NCBI RefSeq assembly: GCF_014212315.1
Contig: NZ_JACKXE010000002.1
Location: 124,001 to 188,000 of the forward strand
Reading direction: 5' to 3'
Source: Nocardioides luti
Lineage (GTDB): Bacteria > Actinomycetota > Actinomycetes > Propionibacteriales > Nocardioidaceae
Length of the DNA stretch: 64,000 bases
Shown: in pieces, positions 39,830 through 50,700 of the stretch
Layout of the letters: every line of letters begins with the position of its first letter
Numbering within the stretch: the stretch's first letter is position 1
Translations under genes and position numbers: made by a program
Notes under the pieces: generated by a model
What the model was told of the DNA's origin: nothing
The model's input: only the letters and a program-made list of their open reading frames with translations
The model's database searches: none

Positions 39830-40975
39830 TCATCGCTCGGCCCTCGTGGCGCGGACGTCGAGCCACCGGGTGCCGTTCCAGCCCTCGCGCTGCTCGATCG
39901 TCGCGACCTCCCAGCCGGCGGCGGCCAGGACGGCGCGCAGCGGCTCGGGCCGCCAGTAGGTGAAGTGCCGCGGGCCGCTGACGTGCCCGTGCGTCGACCA
40001 CGCGTCGCCGTCGCCCTCCTTGAGGGTGACCTCCAACAGGCCGCCGGGCCGGGTGACGTCGGCGAGCCGCCGCAGCACCACGACGAGGTCGGGCCGGACC
40101 ACGTGGAGCAGCGAGGCGTTCGCCCAGACGCCGTCGTACGGCGTCCCGGGGCGCTCGGGGTCGGTGAGGTCGTCGACGAGCGGGTCGAGGACGTCGACAC
40201 GGTGTCCGTCGGCGCGCATCAGCTCGGCGAAGCCGCGGCTGACGTCGGTGCGGCGCACGTGCAGGCCGAGCCGCTCCAGCAGGGCCGCGTCGTGGCCGGG
40301 ACCGCTGCCGATCTCGAGCACCCGGGCGTCGGGCGCCAGGCCCGCGGCGAAGCGCGCCGCCATCGCCTCGACGTCGGCCGAGAGGCCCACCCCGTCGGCG
40401 AAGGCGACCGCGCTCGCGTCGTACGACGCCACGGTGGCGTGCCGGGCGGCCCGGGCCACGTCGTGGAGGTGGTGGACGACGTCGTGCAGGTGGTAGCGGC
40501 CGAGGCTCTCGACGGTGAACTCGCTGCCGTTGCTGCGGACCCCGCGGCGACCCCAGGCGTCGGCGCCGCGCTCGGGCACGGCGGCGTAGGTCGCGGCGAC
40601 GGCGGCGGCCGCCTCCAGCAGGGCCGGCCCGACGTCGGCGGGGTCCTGCCGGTCGTACCGCTCGGTGCGAGCGGTCTCGTCCTGGTCCCAGTTGGCGAAG
40701 TGCGGCTCGTCCTCGTCCAGCATCGCGCGGACGCGCTGGTCGAAGAGGACGTGGACGTCGCGGACGTGGCAGGCGTACTCCGTCACCGACCAGGTCCCCG
40801 GCGTCGGGCGCGTGGTGACCTCGGGCCCGGCGAGGGCGACCGCGAACGACGCCGCGTTGTCGAGGATCTCCTGCGGCAGGCGCCCGACCGGCACGTCGGC
40901 CGCGACGAAGCCGCAGTCCGGGCAGGGGCGGTCGAGCACCCACGTCCAGTCCTTGGTGTCCGGCTCGATGTCCAT
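39830..40975 (-). CDS. DinB-like domain fused to a class I methyltransferase
   Basis: A 381-residue two-domain protein. The N-terminal half (about 15-205) is DinB/mycothiol-dependent-like: CPDCGFVAADVP, TWSVTEYACHVRDVHVLFDQRV and YHLHDVVHHLHDV carry His residues that could bind a metal. The C-terminal half (about 215-375) is a SAM methyltransferase with VLEIGSGPGHDAALLERLG and VTRPGGLLEVTL. DinB proteins bind metals and often act as thiol transferases. The fusion suggests a methyl transfer linked to a thiol or metal, but no substrate is evident. ATG at 40975, divergent from the GNAT gene 35 bases away. Confidence 0.78.
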   Translation of the reverse strand: MDIEPDTKDWTWVLDRPCPDCGFVAADVPVGRLPQEILDNAASFAVALAGPEVTTRPTPGTWSVTEYACHVRDVHVLFDQRVRAMLDEDEPHFANWDQDETARTERYDRQDPADVGPALLEAAAAVAATYAAVPERGADAWGRRGVRSNGSEFTVESLGRYHLHDVVHHLHDVARAARHATVASYDASAVAFADGVGLSADVEAMAARFAAGLAPDARVLEIGSGPGHDAALLERLGLHVRRTDVSRGFAELMRADGHRVDVLDPLVDDLTDPERPGTPYDGVWANASLLHVVRPDLVVVLRRLADVTRPGGLLEVTLKEGDGDAWSTHGHVSGPRHFTYWRPEPLRAVLAAAGWEVATIEQREGWNGTRWLDVRATRAER

Positions 40976-41010
40976 GCGCCCATCCTGCCAACCCCCGCGA
41001 GAATGGCGCC

Positions 41011-41499
41011 ATGCGGATACGCCCGGCCACCCCCGAGGACCTGCCGTCGATCTCGGCGATCTACGACGAGCAGGTCGCGCACGGCATCGCGACCTTCGAC
41101 GTCGAGCCGCCACCGCCGGCCTACTGGGCGGCACGACTCGCGAGCGCGGAGCCGGGTGACCACGTGCTCGTCGCCGAGGCCGACGGCGCCGTGCTGGGCT
41201 ACGCCTACTCGTCGTCGTACCGCCCCCGCCCGGCGTACGCCCGCACCCGGGAGTCCTCGGTCTACCTCGCGCCCGCGGCCCAGGGCCGTGGGGTGGGCCG
41301 GCAGCTGTACGACGCCCTGCTGGACCTGCTGCGCGCGGACGGGGTGCACCTGGTGGTCGCGGTCGTCGCGCAGCCGAACCCCGCGAGCGCCGCGCTGCAC
41401 CGCGCGTGCGGGTTCGCGTCCGTGGGCGTGCTGCCCGAGGTCGGCTTCAAGCTCGGCCGCTGGATCGACACCGAGCTCTTCGCGCTGCGGCTCAGGTGA
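41011..41499 (+). CDS. GNAT N-acetyltransferase, phosphinothricin acetyltransferase-like
   Basis: A 162-residue GNAT. The N-terminal MRIRPATPEDLPSISAIYDEQV and TFDVEPPPPAYWAARL, and the acetyl-CoA pyrophosphate loop QGRGVGRQL, match the Pat/Bar/MnaT subgroup, as does GFKLGRWIDTELF near the end. These acetylate phosphinothricin, methionine sulfone/sulfoximine or other amino acids. ATG at 41011. Its 3' end overlaps the convergent ABC permease by 8 bases. Substrate not determinable. Confidence 0.85.
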   Translation: MRIRPATPEDLPSISAIYDEQVAHGIATFDVEPPPPAYWAARLASAEPGDHVLVAEADGAVLGYAYSSSYRPRPAYARTRESSVYLAPAAQGRGVGRQLYDALLDLLRADGVHLVVAVVAQPNPASAALHRACGFASVGVLPEVGFKLGRWIDTELFALRLR

Positions 41500-42304
41500 G
41501 CAGCAGCTTGTCCAGGCGCCGGCGCACGATCATCAGGCCGACCAGCCCCATCGCGACGAGGTAGACGACGCTGGCGACCGAGCCCCAGCTGAGCGCGCCG
41601 GTCGTGAGCTCGCGGCACAGCACGACGCCGCGGTAGAGCGGCGTGAGCTCGACGATCCACCGCACCGCGGTCGGGAAGGCCGTGATCGGGAAGAAGGTCG
41701 CCGAGAACAGGAACATCGGCAGCGTCGCGAGGGTGACGAACTCGAAGTCCTGCCAGCTGCGCATGTAGGTCGTGAGCGCCATGCAGACACCGCCGAAGGC
41801 GAGCCCGATCAGCAGCGTCGCGGGCACCACCAGCAGCGCCCACCACGACGACACCAGGCCCATCGCGACCATGACGATGAGGAACGCCGCGGAGTAGATG
41901 CCGCCGCGCAGCAGCGACCAGCTCAGCTCGCCGCGCGCGATGTCCATCGTCGTCAGCGGCGTCGCCAGCATCTGGTCGAAGAGCTTGTTGTACTTCAGCT
42001 TGAAGAAGAAGTTGAAGGTCGAGTCGAGCAGCGAGCCGTTCATCGCGGACGCGGCGAGCATGCCGGGCGCCACGAACTCGGCGTACGGGATCGTCTGGCC
42101 GTTGAACTCGAAGCCGCTGATCAGCTGGCCGACGCCGACGCCGATCGAGAAGAGGTAGAAGACCGGCTCGAGGAAGCCGCTGACGAAGATGTACCAGGCG
42201 CGGCGGTAGGCCAGGTAGTTGCGGTAGAGCAGCAGGCCGGTGGCCTCGCCGGCCGAGACCGGGGAGGCGGCCGCGCGACCGACGGAGGTCGTGAGCATCG
42301 CCAT
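41492..42304 (-). CDS. ABC-2 type permease
   Basis: A 270-residue ABC-2 permease with six hydrophobic segments and family features GFLEPVFYLFSIGVGVG, PGMLAASAMNGSLLDSTF and FLFSATFFPITAFP. It resembles NodJ. It is the third gene of an ATPase-permease-permease operon, starting 2 bases after its paralogue's stop codon (both on the minus strand). The two permeases probably form a heterodimer. Exported substrate unknown: drug, lipid or polysaccharide. Confidence 0.87.
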   Translation of the reverse strand: MAMLTTSVGRAAASPVSAGEATGLLLYRNYLAYRRAWYIFVSGFLEPVFYLFSIGVGVGQLISGFEFNGQTIPYAEFVAPGMLAASAMNGSLLDSTFNFFFKLKYNKLFDQMLATPLTTMDIARGELSWSLLRGGIYSAAFLIVMVAMGLVSSWWALLVVPATLLIGLAFGGVCMALTTYMRSWQDFEFVTLATLPMFLFSATFFPITAFPTAVRWIVELTPLYRGVVLCRELTTGALSWGSVASVVYLVAMGLVGLMIVRRRLDKLLLT

Positions 42305-42305
42305 G

Positions 42306-43120
42306 TCAGAGCACCATCCTGCGGCCGAGGCGGCGGACGGCCCAGAGCCAGCCAGCCAGCGCGAGCACGCCGAGGTAGGCGACGTGGACGGCCACCATTG
42401 ACCAGTCGACGACGCCGAGCGTGAGCATCCGGGTGAGGTCGACGCCGTGCCACAGCGGCGTGACCCGGGCGAGCGACTCCATGACGGCGTTCAGGTTGGA
42501 GACCGGGAAGAACGCGCCCGAGAAGAGGAACAGCGGGATCATGCCGAGCCGGAAGACCAGCGAGAACGCGCTCTCGTCCTTGAGGCCGGCGGAGAACGCG
42601 TAGAGCGGCGTGGCGAACGCGAGGCCGATGAGCAGCTGCACGAAGAACGCCGCGATCACCCCCGGCACCGAGGAGAAGACGCCGAAGCAGGCCATCACCG
42701 CGATGAAGACCGCCGAGGTGGTGGCGACCCGGAACAGCACGAACGCCAGGTGGGACAGGATCACCTCGGGCACGCCGAGCGGGGTGGCGATCATCGAGAA
42801 GTACGTCTTGTGCCACTTGATCATGCCCATGACGGGGTAGGTCACCTCGCCGAAGACGGTCGTCATCGCCTGTGCGGCGACCATGCCGGGGGCGACGAAG
42901 GAGAGGTACGACGTGGCGCCCTCGAGCTTGCTGGGGTCGCCCTTGATGAAGCCGCCGAGCAGGACGCCCATCGCGAGGATGTAGAGCAGCGGCGTCACGA
43001 ACGACGAGATCGCGCTGCCCTTCCAGGTGCGCTTGTAGGCGATCGCCCAGTAGTCGAAGAGGCGGGCCGCCCCGGCGAGGACGTTCGTCGGCGGACCGAC
43101 CTGGGTGCTGCTGTCGGCCA

Positions 43121-43121
<1 letters not shown>
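42306..43121 (-). CDS. ABC-2 type permease
   Basis: A 271-residue paralogue of the downstream permease, with VTPLLYILAMGVLLGG, PGMVAAQAMTTVFGE and LFLFSGAFFPVSNL. Six hydrophobic segments. The ATG at 43121 shares its A with the ATPase stop region (TGATG arrangement), so translation is coupled with the ATPase. Forms the membrane part of a NodIJ/DrrAB-like exporter. Confidence 0.87.
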
Positions 43122-44074
<953 letters not shown>

Positions 44075-44136
44075 CCTAACTTCCTGCGACGACAGTGCCG
44101 AACGGGTTTGCGTCACGACCACGTTACGGTGGCGCG

Positions 44137-45285
44137 ATGACGCGCAGCTCGGAGCGACGCCTGGGACTGCTGCTGCTCGCGGCGGCGGCCGGGACGAACA
44201 TCCCCACTCCCCTGCTGCTCGTCTACCGCGCCGAGCTCGACATGTCGTCGACGTCGGTGACGGCGCTGTTCGGGGTGTACGCCCTGGGACTGATGCCCGC
44301 GGTCGCCCTGGCCGGGCCGGCCGCCGACCGCTGGGGCCGGCGCCGGGTGGCGATCCCCGTCACCCTGTTCTCGGCGCTGACCTCGCTGCTCTACGTCACC
44401 GTGGCGCACCACGAGCCGCTGCTGTTCCTCGTCCGCTTCCTGCAGGGCGCCGGTGCCGGCGCGGTGTTCACGGTCGGCAGTGCCTGGCTGGTCGAGGCGG
44501 CGGTGCGCGAGGGCAGCCGGTCGGGCCCGCGGACCGCGGCCGTCGCGATGACCGGTGGCTTCGCGATCGGGCCCGCCATCGCCGGGCTGATCGGGCAGTG
44601 GGGGCCGTGGCCGCTGATCCTGCCGTACCTCCTGCACGTGGTGGCGCTGCTGCTCGCCCTGGCCGCCGCCTGGACCGTCACCGAGACGCTGGTCCCGCGG
44701 GCCGTCGACGTGCATGACGTGGTCTCGCGCAGCCCGTTTCTCCCCGGCCGGCTCTCGGCCGCCGTCCTCGTCGTCGCCCCGCTCGCGGTGTGCGTCTACG
44801 CCTTCCCCGCCAGCGCGATCGCCGGGGTGCCGGTGCTCATCGGCCTGCCCGCGGCGCCGGTCGCGCTCACCGGCCTGCTCGCCGGCGCCACCCTCGGCGC
44901 CGGCAGCCTCGCGGCTCCCCTGCAGGGCCGGCTCGGTGCGCGCACCGCCCCCGTCGCCGCCGCCTGCGGCTTCGTCGGCTTCGCCCTCACGGCCGTCGCG
45001 GCCGCCGTGCCCGCGCTGCTGCTCCTCGCCGTCCCGGCCGCGGTGGTCCTGGGGGCCGGCGGCGGACTCTCGCTCGCCAGCGGCCTGGCCCGCCTGCCCA
45101 CCGTCGCGGCCGAGGGCCGGCTCGGGACCGTGTCGGCGGCGTTCTACGCGACGGCGTACGTCGGGTTCGGCGTGCCGCTCCTGCTCGCCGCGCTGGCGTC
45201 CGTGGCCGACGTGTCCGTGTGGCTCGGCGTGCTCGCCGTGACGTGCGGCGTGCTGGCCGTGCAGCAGGCGCGGGCGCGGCTGTGA
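44137..45285 (+). CDS. MFS transporter
   Basis: A 382-residue major facilitator with twelve hydrophobic segments. The motif GPAADRWGRRRVAIP follows helix 2, and FLQGAGAGAVFTVGSAWLVEAA is in the fourth-fifth helix region. Likely a drug or metabolite exporter; substrate unknown. ATG at 44137, with GGTGGCGCG rather than a clear ribosome site upstream. It is divergent from the ABC exporter operon. The 164 bases after it hold a 73-base duplication and lead to the convergent selO. Confidence 0.82.
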   Translation: MTRSSERRLGLLLLAAAAGTNIPTPLLLVYRAELDMSSTSVTALFGVYALGLMPAVALAGPAADRWGRRRVAIPVTLFSALTSLLYVTVAHHEPLLFLVRFLQGAGAGAVFTVGSAWLVEAAVREGSRSGPRTAAVAMTGGFAIGPAIAGLIGQWGPWPLILPYLLHVVALLLALAAAWTVTETLVPRAVDVHDVVSRSPFLPGRLSAAVLVVAPLAVCVYAFPASAIAGVPVLIGLPAAPVALTGLLAGATLGAGSLAAPLQGRLGARTAPVAAACGFVGFALTAVAAAVPALLLLAVPAAVVLGAGGGLSLASGLARLPTVAAEGRLGTVSAAFYATAYVGFGVPLLLAALASVADVSVWLGVLAVTCGVLAVQQARARL

Positions 45286-45306
45286 TGGCGGGCGCTCGCC
45301 GGGGGC

Positions 45307-45449
45307 GGTGACCAGGCCACCGGATCACCGGCTCGAACGGTGGCCCACCCACCGCCGACCCGCAGCGCGCCCGCGCAGCGGTGACCTGTCCACCGAAACC
45401 GCGGCAAGAACGGTGGCTACCCCACCGCCGGCCCGGCCGACAGCCGCCC
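45307..45449. repeat. Imperfect 73-base tandem duplication
   Basis: GGTGACC at 45307 recurs at 45380, and GAACGGTGG at 45335 recurs at 45408, both offset by 73. Each copy contains the hairpin-prone GGTGGCCCACCCACC or GGTGGCTACCCCACC. It fills the space between the convergent MFS and selO genes and may act as a bidirectional terminator. Confidence 0.65.
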
Positions 45450-46916
45450 TCAGGTGCCGCAGAACGTCCGGTACGTCGCGCCGAAGTCGCCCGGGGCGGG
45501 CTGGGCGAAGCGCTCGAGACCGGGCCGCTCGTCGAACGGCTGCGCCAGCACGTCCAGGAGGGTGGTGAGCGGTCCGAGGTCTCCCCCGGTCGCCGCCGTG
45601 AGCGCCTCCTCGACGAGGTGGTTGCGCGGGACGTAGACGGGATTGACCCGGTCCATCGTCGCAGCCGACGGCGCGACCGCCAGCCATCGCGCGAGCCAGG
45701 CATCGAAGCCCGCGAGGTCGAGGAAGAGCCCGCGCGCCGGCTCGAGGTCACCGGCCGCCGCGGCGCCCAGGGCCCGGAAGCAGCCCGTGTGGTCCACGTG
45801 CCCAGCGACCATCAGCCCGGTCAGCTCGTCGACCAGCCCGGATGCCACGTCGGCGGAGAGCCCCGCGGGGAGTCCGAGCTTGGCCGCCATGCCGGCGGAC
45901 CAGGCGTCGGCGTACGCCACACGGAACCGGCCCAGCGACGCGACCGCGATCTCGACCGCCCGCTCCTGCTCGTCGTCCAGCAGCGGCAGCAGCGACTCGG
46001 CGAGGCGGGCGAGGTTCCACTCCGCGACCACGGGCTGGTTGCCGAACGCGTAGCGGCCCTGCTCGTCGATCGAGCTGAAGACCGTCGCGGGGTCGTGGGC
46101 GTCGAGGAACGCGCACGGGCCGTAGTCGATCGTCTCCCCCGAGATCGTCATGTTGTCGGTGTTCATCACGCCGTGCACGAAGCCGACCAGCATCCACCGC
46201 GCGACGAGCGCGGCCTGGGCGGCGACGACGGCGTCGAAGAAGGCGAGGTACGGCGACTCCGCGTCCGCAGCGGCCGGGTGGTGGCGCGCGATCGCGTGGT
46301 CGGCCAGCCGGCGCGTCAGCGCGACGTCACCCGAGGCCGCGGCGTACTGGAAGCTGCCCACCCGCAGGTGGCTGCTCGCCACCCGCGCCAGCACGGCACC
46401 CGGCAGCAGCGTCTCGCGCCGGATCGTGCGCCCGGTCGCCACGACCGCGAGCGACCGCGTGGTGGGGATGCCCAGCGCGTGCATCGCCTCGCTGATCACG
46501 TGCTCGCGCAGCATCGGCCCGACCGCGGCCAGGCCGTCGCCCCCGCGCGCGAACGGCGTCCGTCCGGAGCCCTTCAGGTGCAGGTCGCGCAGCTGCCCGT
46601 CGGGACCCGTGAGCTCCCCCAGCAGCAGCGCCCGCCCGTCCCCCAGCCGCGGCGAGAAGCCGCCGAACTGGTGCCCGGAGTACGCCTGCGCCACCGGCCG
46701 CGCCCCCTCCGGCACCACGGTGCCGGTCAGCAGCCCCAGCCCCTCGGGCGAGCGCAGGTGCTCCGGGTCGAGACCGAGCTCGCGCGCCAGCGGCTCGTTG
46801 AGCACCAGCAGCTGCGGGTCCGGTGCCTCCTCGGCCTGCCACGGCACCGCCATCTCCGGCAGGTCGCCGGCGAAGCGGGCGCTCAGGGCGATGGTGGTTG
46901 CGGGTACGACGCTCAC
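45450..46916 (-). CDS. selO: Protein adenylyltransferase SelO
   Basis: A 488-residue SelO (YdiU) pseudokinase-type enzyme that transfers AMP from ATP to protein Ser/Thr/Tyr residues, linked to redox stress. Family landmarks are AYSGHQFGGFSPRLGDGRA, LKGSGRTPFARGGDG, the HGVMNTDNMTISG catalytic segment and the metal-binding IDYGPCAFLD. Bacterial SelO ends without selenocysteine; the last residues FCGT retain a Cys. GTG at 46916 has GAGG only 2 bases upstream, so the start is uncertain. Convergent with the MFS gene. Confidence 0.92.
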   Translation of the reverse strand: MSVVPATTIALSARFAGDLPEMAVPWQAEEAPDPQLLVLNEPLARELGLDPEHLRSPEGLGLLTGTVVPEGARPVAQAYSGHQFGGFSPRLGDGRALLLGELTGPDGQLRDLHLKGSGRTPFARGGDGLAAVGPMLREHVISEAMHALGIPTTRSLAVVATGRTIRRETLLPGAVLARVASSHLRVGSFQYAAASGDVALTRRLADHAIARHHPAAADAESPYLAFFDAVVAAQAALVARWMLVGFVHGVMNTDNMTISGETIDYGPCAFLDAHDPATVFSSIDEQGRYAFGNQPVVAEWNLARLAESLLPLLDDEQERAVEIAVASLGRFRVAYADAWSAGMAAKLGLPAGLSADVASGLVDELTGLMVAGHVDHTGCFRALGAAAAGDLEPARGLFLDLAGFDAWLARWLAVAPSAATMDRVNPVYVPRNHLVEEALTAATGGDLGPLTTLLDVLAQPFDERPGLERFAQPAPGDFGATYRTFCGT

Positions 46917-47004
46917 GTCCTCGAGCGTACGGGCCGGTCGGAGCGGGTCACCACCGCGACGAGGTACGGCGCGTGGGCGCCGGTCGAGGCCTACGATGCC
47001 GGGC

Positions 47005-47661
47005 ATGAGCGAGGAGGGGTGGCGGCAGTTCCTCGCCGCCGAGGACGTCGACGACTGGGTGGTGCTCCACGGCGGTCCAACGGCGGTGTTCCGCGTCGAC
47101 AGCCTGCAGGAGGCCGCGCTCCTGGCAGCCGCGGTGGCCGACGTCGAGGGCCTGCCCCCACGGACGGTGCTGAGCGCCGCGTCGGACCGCCTGACGGTCA
47201 AGCTCACCCGGGAGATGTGGGGCACGGAGGCCGACCACGTCGACGTCGCGCGCACGATCTCGGCGGTGGCGCGGCAGCGGGGCGCGACGGCCGACCGGGG
47301 AGCCGTCCACGAGGTCCAGCTGGCGATCGCGGCCAGGCCGGAGTCGATCGACCTCGGCTTCTGGCGGACGGTCCTGGGGTACGCGAGCCTGCACGACGAC
47401 AACTGCCTCGACCCCCTCGGCCAGGGCTCGACCGTGTGGATGCAGGACCTCGATCCCGACAAGCCGTTGCGGCACGCGATGCACGTGGACGTCTCGCTGG
47501 CCCGCGACGAGGCGGAGGCGCGGGTGGCGGCGGCCGTCGCGGCCGGTGGCCGCATGGTGGACGACTCGAACGCCCCCGGCGCGTGGATCCTCTCCGACGC
47601 CTCGGGCAACAAGGTCTGCGTCGCCGCCTGGCCGGACGGCGCTCCCCTGCCCGACTCGTAG
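47005..47661 (+). CDS. PCD-like domain fused to a VOC domain
   Basis: A 218-residue protein. The N-terminal part (about 20-105) looks like pterin-4a-carbinolamine dehydratase, with SDRLTVKLTRE and ADHVDVARTISAVARQRG. The C-terminal part (about 108-215) is a VOC/glyoxalase-like domain with IDLGFWRTVLGY, MHVDVSLARDEAEARV and DASGNKVCVAAWP. The reaction is unknown; both domains act on small ring or thiol compounds in other proteins. ATG at 47005, divergent from selO, 88 bases apart. It is followed 49 bases later by lhr. Confidence 0.8.
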   Translation: MSEEGWRQFLAAEDVDDWVVLHGGPTAVFRVDSLQEAALLAAAVADVEGLPPRTVLSAASDRLTVKLTREMWGTEADHVDVARTISAVARQRGATADRGAVHEVQLAIAARPESIDLGFWRTVLGYASLHDDNCLDPLGQGSTVWMQDLDPDKPLRHAMHVDVSLARDEAEARVAAAVAAGGRMVDDSNAPGAWILSDASGNKVCVAAWPDGAPLPDS

Positions 47662-47710
47662 CGAGCCGGCCCGTACCCCCACTGTCGGTGCCGTCGGCAA
47701 GGATGGGCCC

Positions 47711-50700
47711 GTGCCCGATGTCCTCGCCCGGTTCAGCGAACCCACGCGCACGTGGTTCGCGGCTGCCTTCGCCGAGCCCACGCCCGCCCAGGCGGGCGCG
47801 TGGGAGGCGATCGGCGCGGGTCGGCACGCGTTGGTGGTGGCACCGACGGGGTCCGGCAAGACGCTCAGCGCGTTCCTCTGGTCCATCGACCGCCTGCTGA
47901 CGGAGCCGCGTCCCGACGACAAGACGAAGCGCTGCCGGGTGCTCTACGTGTCACCGCTCAAGGCGCTGGCCGTCGACGTCGAGCGCAACCTGCGTGCGCC
48001 GCTGACCGGGATCCGGCACACTGCCGACCGGCTCGGCGCATCCGTGCCCGAGGTGAGCGTGGGTCTGCGGTCCGGGGACACCTCGGCCGCCGATCGCCGC
48101 AAGCTCGTGACCGCCCCGCCGGACATCATGATCACGACGCCCGAGTCGTTGTTCCTCATGCTCACCTCGCAGGCGCGCGAGTCGCTGCGCGGCGTCGAGA
48201 CCGTGATCGTCGACGAGGTGCACGCGGTCGCCGGCACCAAGCGCGGGGCCCACCTGGCGCTGACCCTCGAGCGCCTCGACTCGCTGCTCGAGAAGCCGGC
48301 GCAACGGATCGGGCTGAGCGCGACCGTGCGTCCGCTCGAGGAGGTGGCCCGCTTCCTCGGCGGCACCGCGCCGGTCGAGATCGTGGCGCCCCCGTCGGCC
48401 AAGGAGTGGGACCTTGAGGTCGTCGTCCCGGTCGAGGACATGACCGCGCCCGACGGCGGCGCCTTCGACGAGGACGCCGAGGACGGGGCGCGCAACACCT
48501 CCATCTGGCCGCACGTCGAGGAGAACGTCGTCGACCTGATCGAGGCGCACCGCTCGACGATCGTCTTCGCCAACTCGCGCCGCCTCGCGGAGCGGCTGAC
48601 CGCGCGGCTCAACGAGATCGCGACGACCCGGGCCGGGGAGCGAGCCGCTGGTCTCGAGACGGTTGCTGCGCAACCTCCTCGACCGGCGAACGGCTCCCCC
48701 GCCGAGATCATGGCGCAGTCCGGGGCCACCTCCGGCGCCGAGACGGTCATCGCCAAGGCCCACCACGGCTCGGTCTCCAAGGAACAGCGGGGCCTGATCG
48801 AGGACGACCTGAAGCGTGGCCGCCTCCCGGCGGTCGTCGCGACCAGCTCGCTCGAGCTCGGCATCGACATGGGCGCGGTCGACCTGGTCATCCAGATCGA
48901 GTCCCCGCCCAGCGTGGCCAGCGCCCTGCAGCGGGTGGGGCGCGCCGGTCACCAGGTCGGCGAGATCTCGCGCGGCGTGCTCTTCCCCAAGCACCGCGGC
49001 GACCTCGCCCAGACCGCCGTGGCGGTCGAGCGGATGCGCTCGGGCTCGATCGAGTCGCTGCGGGTGCCGACCAACCCCCTCGACGTCCTCGCCCAGCAGG
49101 TCGTTGCGGTCACCGCGCTCGAGGCGGTCGACGCCGATGAGCTCTACGCCCTGGTCCGTCGCAGCGCGCCGTTCACCCAGCTGCCGCGCTCGGCGTACGA
49201 CGCCACGCTGGACCTCCTCAGCGGCCGCTACCCCTCCGACGAGTTCGCCGAGCTGCGGCCCCGGATCGTGTGGGACCGCGTTACCGGCACCCTCACCGGC
49301 CGGCCGGGTGCCCAGCGGCTGGCCGTCACCAGCGGCGGCACCATCCCCGACCGCGGCCTCTTCGGCGTCTTCCTCGTGGGCGGCGAGGGGCCGGGCAAGC
49401 GCGTCGGCGAGCTCGACGAGGAGATGGTCTACGAGTCCCGCGTCGGCGACATCTTCGCGCTCGGCGCGACCAGCTGGCGGATCCAGGACATCACCCACGA
49501 CCGGGTCCTGGTCACGCCCGCACCCGGCATCCCCGGGCGGCTGCCGTTCTGGAAGGGCGACGCCCTCGGCCGCCCCGCCGAGCTCGGCGCCGCGATCGGC
49601 GCGTTCACCCGCGAGCTCGGTGCGCTGCCGAAGGACAAGGCCGAGGCCCGCGCCCGCGAGAACGGCCTCGACGACTGGGCCGCCGGCAACCTCGTCACCT
49701 ACCTCCACGAGCAGCTCGAGTCGACCAACATCCTGCCGAGCGACACCACCCTGCTCGTCGAGCGCTTCCGCGACGAGCTCGGCGACTGGCGCCTGGTCGT
49801 TCACTCCCCCTACGGCACCCCGGTGCACGCGCCGTGGGCGCTGGCGATCAACGCGCGGCTGCGCGAGCGGTACGGCGTCGACGGCCAGGCGGTCGCCTCC
49901 GACGACGGCATCGTGATCCGGATCCCCGACACCGACGCGGAGGCACCCGGCGGCGAGGTGATCGTCTTCGACGCGGACGAGATCGACGACCTCGTCACCC
50001 AGGAGGTCGGGGGCTCGGCCCTCTTCGCCGCACGCTTCCGCGAGTGCGCGGCCCGCGCGCTGCTGCTCCCCCGCCGCGACCCCGGCCGCCGGTCCCCGCT
50101 CTGGCAGCAGCGCCAGCGCGCGGCCGCCCTGCTCGAGGTCGCCAGCAAGTACCCCTCCTTCCCCATCGTGCTCGAGGCCGTCCGTGAGTGCCTCCAGGAC
50201 GTCTACGACCTGCCGTCGCTCGTCGGCCTGATGCGTCGTGTCGAGCGCCGCGAGGTCCGCGTCGTCGACGTCGCCACCCACGCGCCGTCGCCCTTCGCCC
50301 GCAGCCTGCTCTTCGGGTACGTCGCCCAGTTCGTCTACGAGGGCGACTCCCCCATCGCCGAGCGCCGGGCCGCCGCGCTGTCGCTCGACCAGGGCCTGCT
50401 CGCCGAGCTGCTCGGCCGCGCCGAGCTGCGCGAGCTGCTCGACCCCGAGGTGCTCGCCGAGGTGGAGGCCGAGCTGCAGCGGCTCGCCCCCGACCGGCTG
50501 GCCCGCGACGCCGAGGGCGTGGCCGACCTGCTCCGGATGCTCGGCCCGCTCTCGACGGCGGAGGTGACCGCCCGCTCGGTCGTCGACGGCGACCCGGCCG
50601 CCTGGCTCCAGGCCCTCGCCGACGTACGCCGCGTCACGCAGGTCCGGATGGGCGGCGACGAGCGCTGGACCGCCATCGAGGACATCGGCCGGCTGCGCGA

